NCBI GenBank assembly: GCA_051867655.1
Contig: JBJDYV010000106.1
Coordinates: 1 to 64,000 of the forward strand
Source: JAJPXI01 sp051867655
GTDB lineage: Bacteria; Bacillota; Clostridia; Oscillospirales; Oscillospiraceae
DNA: 64,000 nt
Reading direction: 5' to 3'
The notes under the pieces were generated by a model. That model saw nothing but the letters and a program-made list of their open reading frames with translations. It made no database searches and had not been told where the DNA came from. Below are positions 8,360-16,550 of the stretch, piece by piece. Each line of letters opens with the position of its first letter. Position 1 is the stretch's first letter. The position numbers and the translations under genes are program-made.

Positions 8360-9709
8360 TTATTCGGCCAGCTTGTTGTACAGAGTGGCCAGGGAAATGC
8401 CCAACTGCCGGGCGGTCTCCTTTTTCCCGTTCAGGTCGCTGCCGTTTTTCAGCAGGAGCTTGTGGATCTCGGCCTGCTCGAAGGCCTTGACCCGCTGGGC
8501 CAGGGTCTGGGCGGGCTGGTCGTCCCCGGAGCGGGCCAGGTGCTCCGGGAGGGACTCCCGGGCGATCACGCCGTTTTCCGACAGGTAGGCGGAAAACTCC
8601 AGCACGTTGCGCAGCTCCCGCACATTGCCCGGCCAGCTGTGGCTGACCAGGACCTCCAGCGCCTCCGGCGTGATGCGCACGGAGCGCTTGATCTTGCGGG
8701 ACAGGCCGCTGAGAAGGGAGTCGGCCAGGGCAGGGATGTCCTCCCGGCGCTCCCGCAGGGGCGGGATGCGGATCAGGAAGGTGGACAGGCGGTAGTACAG
8801 GTCCTGCCGGAACTTCTTTTCCTCGATGTAGGCGTTCAGGTCGGCGTTGCTGGCGCAGATGATGCGCACGTCCACGTCGATCTCCTTCACCCCGCCCACG
8901 GGGCGGATCTTGCCCTCCTGGAGCACGCGCAGGAGCTTGGCCTGCAGGCCCATGTCCATCTCGGATACCTCGTCCAGAAACAGGGTGCCGCCGTTGGCCG
9001 CCTCGAACAGGCCGATCTTGCCGCCCTTCTTGGCCCCGGTGAACGCGCCCTCCACATAGCCGAACAGCTCGGATTCCAGAATGTTGGCGTTGAAGTTGGC
9101 GCAGTTGATGGCCACGAAGACCTCGTGCCTGCGGCTGCTGGCGTTGTGGATGGCCTGGGCGTACAGCTCCTTGCCGGTGCCGCTCTCGGCGGCCAGGAGG
9201 ACGGGGGCGTCTGTGGGGGCGGCCTTCTGGGCCAGGGCCTTTACCGCCCGGGCGTTGTCGCTGACGGCCACGATGTCGTCAAAGGTGTACCGGGCGCCGT
9301 TGGCCTTGCTGATGGAGCGCAGCACCTGGCGGTTGCGGGCCTCAATGGCCTCCAGCTCGTCCCGGGCCTGGTAGGCGTCCTCCATGAAGGTGACCACCGA
9401 GATGCCGCCCACCAGCTCCCCGTCCCGGTAGATGGGATACATGTTGGTAAAATAGAAGTCCTCGATCTCCTGCCGGGTGACGTGGAGGATGGGCTTGCCG
9501 GTCCGGAGCACCTCGGGCAGCCGCGCGCCCGGGCGCAGGTCCCGGAGCCGGTAGCCCTCCACCGGGCCAATGTCGCCGCCCGCCTCCTTGTTGAGAAACT
9601 CGCAGTAGGCCCGGTTGCCGAACACCAGACAGCCGTCGGTGTCGATGATGGTGATGCCCTCCCGCAGCGAATTGAGAACGCTGCGGGCGTCGTCGTTGAG
9701 CTCCAGCAT
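8360..9709 (-). CDS. Sigma-54-dependent transcriptional activator (PAS-AAA+-Fis)
   Basis: 449 residues. An N-terminal PAS domain (about 8-110) should sense a small ligand. The AAA+ domain (about 145-375) has Walker A AAESGTGKE, the sigma-54 contact loop GAFTGA, Walker B GGTLFLDEV and the arginine-finger region RQDLYYRL. A Fis-type HTH ends the protein (ETARQLGISLATLYNKL). There is no receiver domain, so it responds directly to a ligand and not to a kinase. It lies 21 bases after rpoN in the same transcript and points toward its probable binding sites and target operon. The first Walker A glycine is alanine (AAESGTGKE for the usual GESGTGKE), a change outside the GxxGxGK core. Confidence 0.93.
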   Translation of the reverse strand: MLELNDDARSVLNSLREGITIIDTDGCLVFGNRAYCEFLNKEAGGDIGPVEGYRLRDLRPGARLPEVLRTGKPILHVTRQEIEDFYFTNMYPIYRDGELVGGISVVTFMEDAYQARDELEAIEARNRQVLRSISKANGARYTFDDIVAVSDNARAVKALAQKAAPTDAPVLLAAESGTGKELYAQAIHNASSRRHEVFVAINCANFNANILESELFGYVEGAFTGAKKGGKIGLFEAANGGTLFLDEVSEMDMGLQAKLLRVLQEGKIRPVGGVKEIDVDVRIICASNADLNAYIEEKKFRQDLYYRLSTFLIRIPPLRERREDIPALADSLLSGLSRKIKRSVRITPEALEVLVSHSWPGNVRELRNVLEFSAYLSENGVIARESLPEHLARSGDDQPAQTLAQRVKAFEQAEIHKLLLKNGSDLNGKKETARQLGISLATLYNKLAE

Positions 9710-9730
9710 AAAAGGGGCCTCCTTCTTCCC

Positions 9731-11071
9731 TCAGAATTCCTTGCGCCCCGGGGCGGAGGGAATGCCCATCTCGTCCCGGTATTTGGCCACCGTCCGGCGG
9801 GAGAGGACCAGATCCTGCTGCGCCAACGCGTCGCAAAGCTTCTGGTCGGACAGGGGGGCGCGCTTGTCCTCCCCGTCGATCAGCTCCCGCAGCGCCGCCT
9901 TAGCCTGCTCGGCGGAGCGGTCCTCCTGCCCCGAGGGCAGCGCCCGGCTGAAAAACGCGCTCAGGGGGAACACGCCCCGGGCGCACTGAAGATACTTGTC
10001 CTTCACCGCCCGGCTGACGGTGGATTCGTGGATGTCCAGCTCAGCGGCCACGTCGGCCAGGGTCATGGGACGCGGAGTGTTCCGGAGGCCCCGGAAGAAG
10101 TCCGCCTGCCGGTCCACGATGCAGCGCGCACAGCGCAGGACGGTGCTTCTGCGCTGCTCGATGCTTTTCACCACCCAGTCGGCCTGGCGCAGCTTGTCGG
10201 CCAGATAGCTGCGCACCTGCTCCTCGCCGCTGCTGTGCAGCAGATCGCGGTAATAGGAGCTGACCTTCAGTTCCGGGCCGCCCCGGTCGGCCAGGAGCAC
10301 GACCAGCTCGCCGGACTCCTCCGTCACCAGCAGGTCGGGGGTGATATAGCCGGGGTCCTCCCGGACGGCAAAGGCCCCGCCCGGCCGGGGGTCCAGGGAC
10401 CGGATCAGCCGGCAGGCCTCCTGGATCTCCGCCCGGCTTGCCCCGGTGGCGCGGGCGATCTGGTTGTAGTGGTGCTTCGCCATGTCCTCCAGGTGGTTTT
10501 TGACAATGGTCAGAGCCAATCCGTCCTCACCCCGGCGCAGCAGCTGCAGCTTGAGGCACTGCGCCAGCGTGCGGGCTCCCACGCCGGCCGGTTCCAGGTT
10601 CTGAACGATGACCTCCGCACCGGAGATCACCTCACAGCTGACGCCGCAGCGTTCCGCCAGCTCCTCGGTGGTCTCCTCCAGCCATCCGTTGTCGTTCAGA
10701 CCAGTCAGCACACATTCGATCCCCCGGCACATGACCGGAGACAGATACTTCCACGGGACCTGCGCGCTGAGATAATCGTATAAACTCTCGCCTTTACGGT
10801 CGGCCACCGCGTCCGCCGCGTCCCGGATGTCCCCGGCGGGGGCGCCGCGCTCCCACCGGCTGTGGGAGGCCAGCCATTCCAGCCTGCCCAGCAGCATCGA
10901 GCCCGCCTCCTCCTGCGGATGGGACTCCTCCCGCTCCAGCACCGGGTTTTCCAGCAGCAGCTCCTCCACATATTCCTGCAGCTCCGCCGCGCCCATCTGG
11001 AGGATCTCCATGGACTGGATCATCTGGGGGGACAGCTTCTGCACCTGTTTTTGCTCCAGCAATACGTCCAT
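9731..11071 (-). CDS. rpoN: RNA polymerase sigma-54 factor
   Basis: 446 residues from the ATG at 11071 (MDVLLEQKQVQKLSPQMIQS). The glutamine-rich region I that binds activators is at the N-terminus. The core-binding domain follows, then an HTH (LADVAAELDIHESTVSRAVK), and the C-terminal RpoN box reads SRRTVAKYRDEMGIPSA. The frame allows five more upstream codons, but the family start and spacing favour this one. The gene leads an apparent two-gene operon with its activator, an arrangement that suggests the sigma factor mainly or partly serves the adjacent AtuA operon. Confidence 0.95.
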   Translation of the reverse strand: MDVLLEQKQVQKLSPQMIQSMEILQMGAAELQEYVEELLLENPVLEREESHPQEEAGSMLLGRLEWLASHSRWERGAPAGDIRDAADAVADRKGESLYDYLSAQVPWKYLSPVMCRGIECVLTGLNDNGWLEETTEELAERCGVSCEVISGAEVIVQNLEPAGVGARTLAQCLKLQLLRRGEDGLALTIVKNHLEDMAKHHYNQIARATGASRAEIQEACRLIRSLDPRPGGAFAVREDPGYITPDLLVTEESGELVVLLADRGGPELKVSSYYRDLLHSSGEEQVRSYLADKLRQADWVVKSIEQRRSTVLRCARCIVDRQADFFRGLRNTPRPMTLADVAAELDIHESTVSRAVKDKYLQCARGVFPLSAFFSRALPSGQEDRSAEQAKAALRELIDGEDKRAPLSDQKLCDALAQQDLVLSRRTVAKYRDEMGIPSAPGRKEF

Positions 11072-11118
11072 TGCGTCCCCTCCCATGCGACAGATTTTTC
11101 GTCATTTTGCCGCAAAAA

Positions 11119-11147
11119 AGCATACCACAGATGCGTAGGGCTGTCTA
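11119..11147 (-). promoter_or_regulatory. Probable sigma-A promoter of rpoN
   Basis: On the minus strand TAGACA-N17-TATGCT lies about 50 bases before the rpoN start codon. Confidence 0.5.
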
Positions 11148-11359
11148 TAAAAAATTTTCAGCTGTTGTTCACAGGTTTTTTACAACTTGTTCAAAAGCCG
11201 TCCAACATTTCCCTTTGAAAAAGGGGTATCATACAATCACAGCAGAGCAGAAGACATCCCATAAAGGATTTACTGTCCCCCGCTCTGTTTGAGGGGGACA
11301 GACCAAAAACTACACAGCTTTGTGTTGACATATTCTTCCCCTCTCTCTTTTCTTTCAGC
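11148..11359. other. Gene-free stretch between rpoN and the MATE gene
   Basis: No credible coding frame. It is less GC-rich than its surroundings and contains an imperfect hairpin (CTGTCCCC near 11271 with GGGGGACAG near 11293). No RNA family is recognised. Confidence 0.4.
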
Positions 11360-11396
11360 AAAACGCCCGCCTTACGGTTTGTAAGGCGGGCGTTTT
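11360..11396. terminator. Terminator after the downstream MATE gene
   Basis: A perfect 16-bp stem (AAAACGCCCGCCTTAC) with a 5-base loop, six bases past the MATE stop codon; T-runs on both strands. Confidence 0.8.
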
Positions 11397-11402
11397 GTGT
11401 TG

Positions 11403-12782
11403 TTATGAATCCGCGATCAGCTGGGACGGCTTTTTCCAGCGGCCGGACAGGTAGTAGACAATGCCCAGCAGGAAGGGGGTCAAGCCTGCAATGGCATTGC
11501 CCATCCAGAAGCCGAAGTAGCCCAGGCCCAGGGCCACGCCCAGCAGCAGGGAGAAGCCGATGCGGGCCACAATGCCGTCCATGATGGCCACGGCGAAATT
11601 GAATTTGTAATTGCCGCAGCCGCTGGTGAAGGCGTTCATGGAGTCGCGCAGGGCGCCGCAGGCGAAGGTGGTCAGCGATATGGGCACGTACTCCATGCAG
11701 ACCAGCAGCACGGCGGCGTCATCCGTGAACAGGCCGAATATGGTGCCGGGGAACAGGAAAACCACGCAGATCATCAGGAAATAGCAAATACCGTTCAGCA
11801 GGAAAGCAGCTCCCAGAATACGCGACACCCGGTTGTATTCGCCCGCGCCGATGTTCTGGCCCACCATGGAGCTGCCCGCCGTGGAGATGGCGGTGCCCAT
11901 CAGATTGCCGAACAGATCCACCTTGTGACCCACGCCGGTCACGGCGGAGACGGTCACGCCGTAGCTGTTGATCCAGGCGTTGACAAAGAGCTTGGAAAAG
12001 AGGATGGAGGCCGAACGGATGGCCATGGGCACGCCCAGCTTGATCAGCGTCAGCAGCTCAAGTTTGTTGATGCGGAAATTTTGAAGCGCGAAATCAAAGC
12101 CGAACTTGGCCCGCCGTTTGTAGAGGTAGACCAGGGAGCAGAGAAAACTGACCGCCTGGGCCATGACGGTGGCCAGGGCCGCGCCGAAGGCCTCCCAGCG
12201 GAATCCCACCACAAAGAGCAGGTCCAGCAGGAGATTGAGCACGGCGGCAATGGCAATGAACAGGAAGGGCCGCTTGGAGTCCCCCATGCCCCGCAGAATG
12301 GCGCTGACGATGTTGTAGCCGTAAATGAACACCAGGCCGCACATGCAGGTGGTGGCGTAGGCCATGGCCTGGTCCCAGGATTCGGCGGGGGTGTTCAGCA
12401 GACTCAAAATCTGCCCGCGCAAAATCAGGCAGAGCGTGCTCATGCCCACGGCGCAGAGCAGCAGAAAAGAGGCCATGGTGCCGATGAAGCGGGAGAGCCG
12501 CTCCCGCAGTCCGGCGCCGATGTATTGGGAAATAATGATCTGGCTGGCGTTGGAAAAGCCAATGGACAGGAAGGTCAGCAGACTCAGCACGTCGCCGCCC
12601 ACCGAAAGGCCGGACAGACCGGCTCCGCCCATCACGCGGCCCACCACCACCATGTCCACCACGTTGTAGACCGCCTGGAGCAGGTTGGACAAAAACAGGG
12701 GCAGGGCAAAGGTGACCAGCGTCGGAAGAACGGGGCCCGAGGTAAAGTTTTGGATCAGGGTTTCGGTTTGCTTGCGCATCAT
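11403..12782 (-). CDS. MATE-family efflux transporter (second of a tandem pair)
   Basis: 459 residues starting MMRKQTETLIQNFTSGPVLP, with about 12 membrane segments in two MatE halves. The family exports cationic drugs or metabolites in exchange for Na+ or H+. It is a close paralogue of the gene just upstream: blocks such as LNTPAESWDQAMAYATTCMC and GDSKRPFLFIA occur in both. The frame remains open far upstream inside the neighbouring gene, but the real start is the double ATG at 12777-12782 with GGAACC nearby. The short gap to the neighbour (29 bases) implies one transcript. Confidence 0.92.
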   Translation of the reverse strand: MMRKQTETLIQNFTSGPVLPTLVTFALPLFLSNLLQAVYNVVDMVVVGRVMGGAGLSGLSVGGDVLSLLTFLSIGFSNASQIIISQYIGAGLRERLSRFIGTMASFLLLCAVGMSTLCLILRGQILSLLNTPAESWDQAMAYATTCMCGLVFIYGYNIVSAILRGMGDSKRPFLFIAIAAVLNLLLDLLFVVGFRWEAFGAALATVMAQAVSFLCSLVYLYKRRAKFGFDFALQNFRINKLELLTLIKLGVPMAIRSASILFSKLFVNAWINSYGVTVSAVTGVGHKVDLFGNLMGTAISTAGSSMVGQNIGAGEYNRVSRILGAAFLLNGICYFLMICVVFLFPGTIFGLFTDDAAVLLVCMEYVPISLTTFACGALRDSMNAFTSGCGNYKFNFAVAIMDGIVARIGFSLLLGVALGLGYFGFWMGNAIAGLTPFLLGIVYYLSGRWKKPSQLIADS

Positions 12783-12811
12783 AGTCGGTTCCTTTCGATC
12801 CGTTTCGGGGT

Positions 12812-14179
12812 TCAGAGCGTGGGGTTCTTTTTCCAGCGGCCGGACAGGTAGTAGGCCGCGCCCAGCACGAAGGGCACGAAGCCCGCGGCGGCGCTGCCCG
12901 CCCAGAAGCCCCGGTAGCCCATGCCGGCGGCCAGACCCAGCAGCAGGGACAGGCCGATGCGCACCACAAAGGCGTCCAGAAGCGCCGCGCAGAAGTTGAA
13001 TTTGGAGTTGCCGCAGCCGAAGGTGAAGGCGTGCATGGAGTTGCGCAGGGCGCTGGCGATGTAAATGACCACCAGGAAGGGCAGGTATTCCATGCACACC
13101 GCCAGCACGCTTTGATCGCCGGTGAAGCAGCCGAACAGCGCGTGGGGGAACAGGAGAAACGCGGCGATCATCAAAGAGTAGAACACGCCGTTGATCAGCA
13201 GGGCGGAGCCCAGAACGCGCCTGACCCGGTCGTACTTGCCCGCGCCGATGTTCTGGCCCACCATGGAGCTGCCCGCCGTGGTGACGGCGCTGCCCACCAG
13301 GTTGCCGATGACGTCCAGCTTGTAGCCGATGCCCGACACGGCGGAGACGGTCACGCCGTAGCCGTTGATCCAGTAGTTCACAAAGAATTTAGAGATCAGC
13401 ACGGAGGCCTGCCGGATGGCGAAGGGGAAGCCCAGCTTGAGCAGGATGACCAGCTCGGAGCGGTCAATGCGGAAATCCCGGGGGGACAGGTCGAAGCCGA
13501 ACCGCGCCCGGTTCTTGCAGAGATAGGCCAGGGCGCTCAAAAAGCTGACCGCCTGGGCGATGACGGTGGCCAGGGCCGCGCCGAAGGCCTCCCAGCGAAA
13601 GCCCACCACAAAGACCAGGTCCAGGATCACGTTGAGCACGGCGGCCACGGCGATGAACAGGAAGGGGCGTTTGGAGTCGCCCAGGCCGCGCATGATGGCG
13701 CTGACGATGTTGTAGCCGTAAATGAACACCAGGCCGCACATGCAGGTGGTGGCGTAGGCCATGGCCTGGTCCCAGGATTCGGCGGGGGTGTTCAGCATGG
13801 TCAGAACCTGGCTGCGCAGCAGCAGAAACAGCACGCTCATGCCCACGGCGCAGAGGATCAAAAAGGAGGACATGGTGCCGATGAAGCGGGACAGCTTCTC
13901 CCGCAGGCCGGAGCCGATGTACATGGAGATGATGACCTGGCTGGCGTCGGAAAAGCCCATGGACAGGAAGGTCAGCAGGGCCAGCACGTCGCCGCCCACG
14001 GAGATGCCCGACAAACCGGGCGCGCCCACCACCTGGCCCACCACGATCATGTCCACCAGGTTGTAGACCGCCTGGAGCAGATTGGACAGGAACAGGGGGA
14101 AGGCGAAGGTGATCAGTGCGCGGAGAACGGGGCCGGAGGTGTAGTTTCGGATAAAGGTTTTGGAGGAGGACTGCTCCAT
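12812..14179 (-). CDS. MATE-family efflux transporter (first of a tandem pair)
   Basis: 455 residues from MEQSSSKTFIRNYTSGPVLR, with an AGGTGAG ribosome site just upstream of the ATG at 14179; ten further codons upstream are open but lack a site. It has about 12 membrane segments and the MATE signature (GLSGISVGGDVLALLTF). With the next gene it forms a tandem duplicate pair, probably expressed together. The pair may be two separate pumps or a heterodimer; the sequence does not decide. An AT-rich region upstream (14205-14240) probably holds the promoter. Confidence 0.92.
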   Translation of the reverse strand: MEQSSSKTFIRNYTSGPVLRALITFAFPLFLSNLLQAVYNLVDMIVVGQVVGAPGLSGISVGGDVLALLTFLSMGFSDASQVIISMYIGSGLREKLSRFIGTMSSFLILCAVGMSVLFLLLRSQVLTMLNTPAESWDQAMAYATTCMCGLVFIYGYNIVSAIMRGLGDSKRPFLFIAVAAVLNVILDLVFVVGFRWEAFGAALATVIAQAVSFLSALAYLCKNRARFGFDLSPRDFRIDRSELVILLKLGFPFAIRQASVLISKFFVNYWINGYGVTVSAVSGIGYKLDVIGNLVGSAVTTAGSSMVGQNIGAGKYDRVRRVLGSALLINGVFYSLMIAAFLLFPHALFGCFTGDQSVLAVCMEYLPFLVVIYIASALRNSMHAFTFGCGNSKFNFCAALLDAFVVRIGLSLLLGLAAGMGYRGFWAGSAAAGFVPFVLGAAYYLSGRWKKNPTL

Positions 14180-14312
14180 GCTCTCACCTGAAAATCGTGA
14201 CAAATTCACTTTAATACTTTAATATATTATAATAGTATATAGCAACAGAGCGAAAAAAACAAGAAAGCGGAACCGATAAATATTTTTTCCATGGAACGGG
14301 CATACTGATGCT

Positions 14313-14437
14313 GATTTCAAATGAAATGCTTCATTTGAAATCCCGCGTGCGGCGCACGTACTGTGCGCCGCGCCGTCTCATAAAAACCTGACGCGCTTCG
14401 CGCTATAAAAAGCTTTTCAAGCTTTTTAACAGGTTTT
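14313..14437 (+). repeat. Structured intergenic repeat, copy A
   Basis: Order of parts: a 13-bp AT-rich hairpin (14313-14342); a GC hairpin (14350-14370); the linker CCGTCTCATAA; an outer stem (14383-14390 with 14430-14437) that encloses two hairpins, both with TTC loops. Copy B at 26818-26954 has the same order and linkers, with different but still paired stem bases. It lies directly before the spoVAC ribosome site. Confidence 0.75.
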
Positions 14438-14471
14438 AATATGAAACAAACGAATTTGGGAGGCCGCCGCC

Positions 14472-14921
14472 ATGGATATGAGCAATCAGGAATACAGCAA
14501 ATATGTGGGGAAAAAGTCCAAGCCCTCGCCCATCTGGAAGAATATGCTCTGGGCCTTTGTGGTGGGCGGGCTGATCTGCACCGCGGGGCAGGGCCTGATG
14601 AACCTGTACAAGTCGTGGCTGGACCTGTCCGAGACCGCCGCGGCCATCGCCGTGTCGGTGACCTTCATCATCCTGGCGGCCCTGCTGACCGGCCTGGGCT
14701 GGTTCGACGACATCGCCAAGCGGGCGGGGGCGGGGACCCTGGTGCCCATCACCGGGTTTGCCAACGCCATGGTCTCCCCGGCCCTGGAGTTTAAAAGCGA
14801 GGGCCTGATCCTGGGTACCGGCGCCAAGCTGTTCACCGTGGCCGGGCCTGTTCTGGTATATGGCATCTCCGCCAGTGTTGTATACGGGCTGATTTTGTAT
14901 TTTGTGTTCGGGCTTCGATAG
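14472..14921 (+). CDS. spoVAC: Stage V sporulation protein AC
   Basis: A 149-residue membrane protein matching SpoVAC, part of the inner-membrane channel that moves calcium-dipicolinate into the forespore and releases it at germination. Recognisable segments are MDMSNQEYSKYVGKKSKPSP and the C-terminal SVVYGLILYFVFGLR. GGGAGG lies nine bases before the ATG. Its usual partners spoVAD and spoVAE are not downstream; instead a short copy of its own 3' end follows. It should be transcribed in the forespore, though no clear sigma-G promoter was found. Confidence 0.93.
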   Translation: MDMSNQEYSKYVGKKSKPSPIWKNMLWAFVVGGLICTAGQGLMNLYKSWLDLSETAAAIAVSVTFIILAALLTGLGWFDDIAKRAGAGTLVPITGFANAMVSPALEFKSEGLILGTGAKLFTVAGPVLVYGISASVVYGLILYFVFGLR

Positions 14922-15053
14922 GGGCCGGCCACGGTGTGGGGCCCCCGGCGCGGCCGCATAGCGGGCGCGTTGGGGAGACGACGAGCAGCGAAATGAGAGA
15001 GCCCTGCCCAACGGGCGGGGCGAAGGATATGGAGCTTGTGAGGAGGAGGCCGG

Positions 15054-15128
15054 CCCGTGCTGGTGTATGGGACCTCCGCCAGCGTGGTCTACGGGTTGAT
15101 CTTGTACTTTGTGTTCGGATTGCGATAG
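15054..15128 (+). pseudogene. Ghost of a second spoVAC: last 24 codons and stop
   Basis: Codes for PVLVYGTSASVVYGLILYFV followed by FGLR and a stop, which is the spoVAC C-terminus with one change (I to T). At DNA level many third positions differ, so the copy diverged under protein-level selection before it was truncated. The 130 bases between the gene and the ghost are GC-rich and not recognisably coding. Confidence 0.8.
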
Positions 15129-15165
15129 GAACCCAAAAGAAAAACACTAATTTTCACAAAAACGC

Positions 15166-15194
15166 TTGACAAACCTAAAACAATATAGTACAAT
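15166..15194 (+). promoter_or_regulatory. Strong sigma-A promoter of an unassigned transcript
   Basis: TTGACA-N17-TACAAT. The first downstream gene is over 400 bases away and has its own promoter, so this one probably drives a non-coding RNA. Confidence 0.75.
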
Positions 15195-15200
15195 TTAGCC

Positions 15201-15522
15201 AGAAAGAGAGGAAAGGTGAGTCCAATGGGCTAGGCAGCCAAACCAAACTTTCAAAAGCGAAACGGATCTTGGAATGAAGATGTAACCCGAGCGGATCTCC
15301 AAACAAGCTCACGCGTGTGAGAAGGCACACGGTCATCCTCTCCCGTAAAGTTTTACCGGGCGACATGGAGCCGAATGTGCAAAGGTGTTTCAGGCAGCCG
15401 CAAAAAGCGTTGACACTTCCCCAATTTCCCAGACGCGCACCCCGAAGAAAGAAGAGGTAGACACGTTGACAGAAACACAGAATCAGGTGTGACCCCCCAT
15501 CCGCGTTGGACGGATGGGGGGT
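15201..15522 (+). ncRNA. Candidate structured non-coding RNA, family unknown
   Basis: About 320 bases from the promoter at 15166-15194 to a 12-bp G/C-rich hairpin at 15492-15522. No open frame of useful length has a ribosome site. Internal pairing is visible: GAGAGGA (15206-15212) with TCCTCTC (15335-15341), a CTCAC/GTGAG hairpin near 15309, and CCCGTAAA/TTTACCGGG near 15342-15360. GGCAGCC occurs twice. It does not show the conserved blocks of tmRNA, SRP RNA or RNase P RNA. It could be an independent sRNA or a long leader for the ZIP gene. Confidence 0.5.
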
Positions 15523-15548
15523 TGTGCTGTATAGAGGGGCGAAAAAGA

Positions 15549-15577
15549 TTTACAAAAAGGGATTTCTGCGGTATAGT
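15549..15577 (+). promoter_or_regulatory. Sigma-A promoter of the ZIP gene
   Basis: TTTACA-N17-TATAGT, placed about 40 bases before the ZIP start codon and after the hairpin at 15492-15522. Confidence 0.7.
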
Positions 15578-15618
15578 GGTGCGGAGAAGTTAGCGGAACC
15601 AAACCCCAAGGAGGTCCT

Positions 15619-16377
15619 ATGAAGATCGTATTGCTGACCGCGCTCGGCGTCGGCGGCGCCACGGTGATCGGCGCGGTGCTGGGCTTTTTGTTCAAGAAAA
15701 TTTCCCACGCTTTCAGCGACATCGTCCTGGCCTTCGCGGCGGGCGTCATGCTGGCGGCGGCGGTGGTGGGGCTGATTTTGCCCTCGCTGGAATACGGCGG
15801 GCGGGCGCCCATCCTGGTCACCGTCATCGGCATTTTCTGCGGCGCGCTCTGCCTGAACCTGCTGGACCGGCTGGTGCCCCACCTGCACCGCCTGGCCGGT
15901 GTGGACCAGGAGGCCCACCCGGCCCAGACCGAGCAGCTGAACAAGGTGCTTCTGTTCGTCATGGCCATTGCCATCCACAACCTGCCCGAGGGTATCGCCG
16001 CCGGCGTGGGCTTCGGCACCGGCGACACCGGCGAGGCCCTGACCATCGCCGCGGGCATCGCCCTGCAGAACATCCCGGAGGGCATGGTCATCATCGCCCC
16101 CATGCTGGCGGCGGGCATGAGCCGCGGCCGCACCTTCGCGGCGGCCCTGGCCACCGGACTGATCGAGGTGGTGGGCACCCTGCTGGGCTATTTCGCCGTC
16201 AGCCTGTCCACCGCTGTGCTCCCCTTCGCCCTGGCCTTCGCCGGGGGCACCATGCTCTACGTCATCAGCGACGAGATGATCCCCGAGACCCACGCCCACG
16301 GCTGCGAGCGGGGGGCCACCTATTCGCTGTTGGCGGGCTTCTGCCTGATGCTGGCCATGAGCTATTACCTGGGGTGA
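15619..16377 (+). CDS. ZIP-family divalent metal transporter
   Basis: 252 residues with about eight membrane segments. The metal-site motifs of membrane segments 4 and 5 are seen as HNLPEGIAAG and QNIPEGM, typical of the GufA/ZupT type that imports zinc and related metals. The short histidine-bearing loop (HLHRL, DQEAH) lies between segments 3 and 4. GGAGG precedes the ATG. It is a single gene with its own promoter; the long structured region before it might contribute to control. Confidence 0.92.
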   Translation: MKIVLLTALGVGGATVIGAVLGFLFKKISHAFSDIVLAFAAGVMLAAAVVGLILPSLEYGGRAPILVTVIGIFCGALCLNLLDRLVPHLHRLAGVDQEAHPAQTEQLNKVLLFVMAIAIHNLPEGIAAGVGFGTGDTGEALTIAAGIALQNIPEGMVIIAPMLAAGMSRGRTFAAALATGLIEVVGTLLGYFAVSLSTAVLPFALAFAGGTMLYVISDEMIPETHAHGCERGATYSLLAGFCLMLAMSYYLG

Positions 16378-16430
16378 ACCCGTACATTTAGCAGACGGGG
16401 CACTTAATTGTAAACAAATTTTGAACCCTC

Positions 16431-16459
16431 TTGCTTTTTTCCGCCTTCCGTATTATCAT
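16431..16459 (+). promoter_or_regulatory. Promoter of htpG
   Basis: TTGCTT-N17-TATCAT, directly followed by the CIRCE operator, which would overlap the transcription start. Confidence 0.6.
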
Positions 16460-16463
16460 AGGG

Positions 16464-16490
16464 TTAGCACTCAACCGACGAGAGTGCTAA
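16464..16490. promoter_or_regulatory. CIRCE operator (HrcA site)
   Basis: TTAGCACTC-N9-GAGTGCTAA, an exact match to the CIRCE consensus. HrcA should repress htpG through it until heat or misfolded protein titrates GroEL. Confidence 0.97.
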
Positions 16491-16550
16491 CCCTGTGTTA
16501 ATTTCTGCGTCCATTTGGACGCTCAACATTTAAAAGGAGATATCTGTATC

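Noticed and set aside
15201..15522. RNase P RNA, tmRNA, SRP RNA or 6S RNA for the structured transcript
   Set aside because: A GAGGAAAG-like stretch and an ACAGAA stretch recall RNase P, but the other conserved blocks are missing; no tmRNA tag, no SRP tetraloop region and no long 6S end pairing were found.
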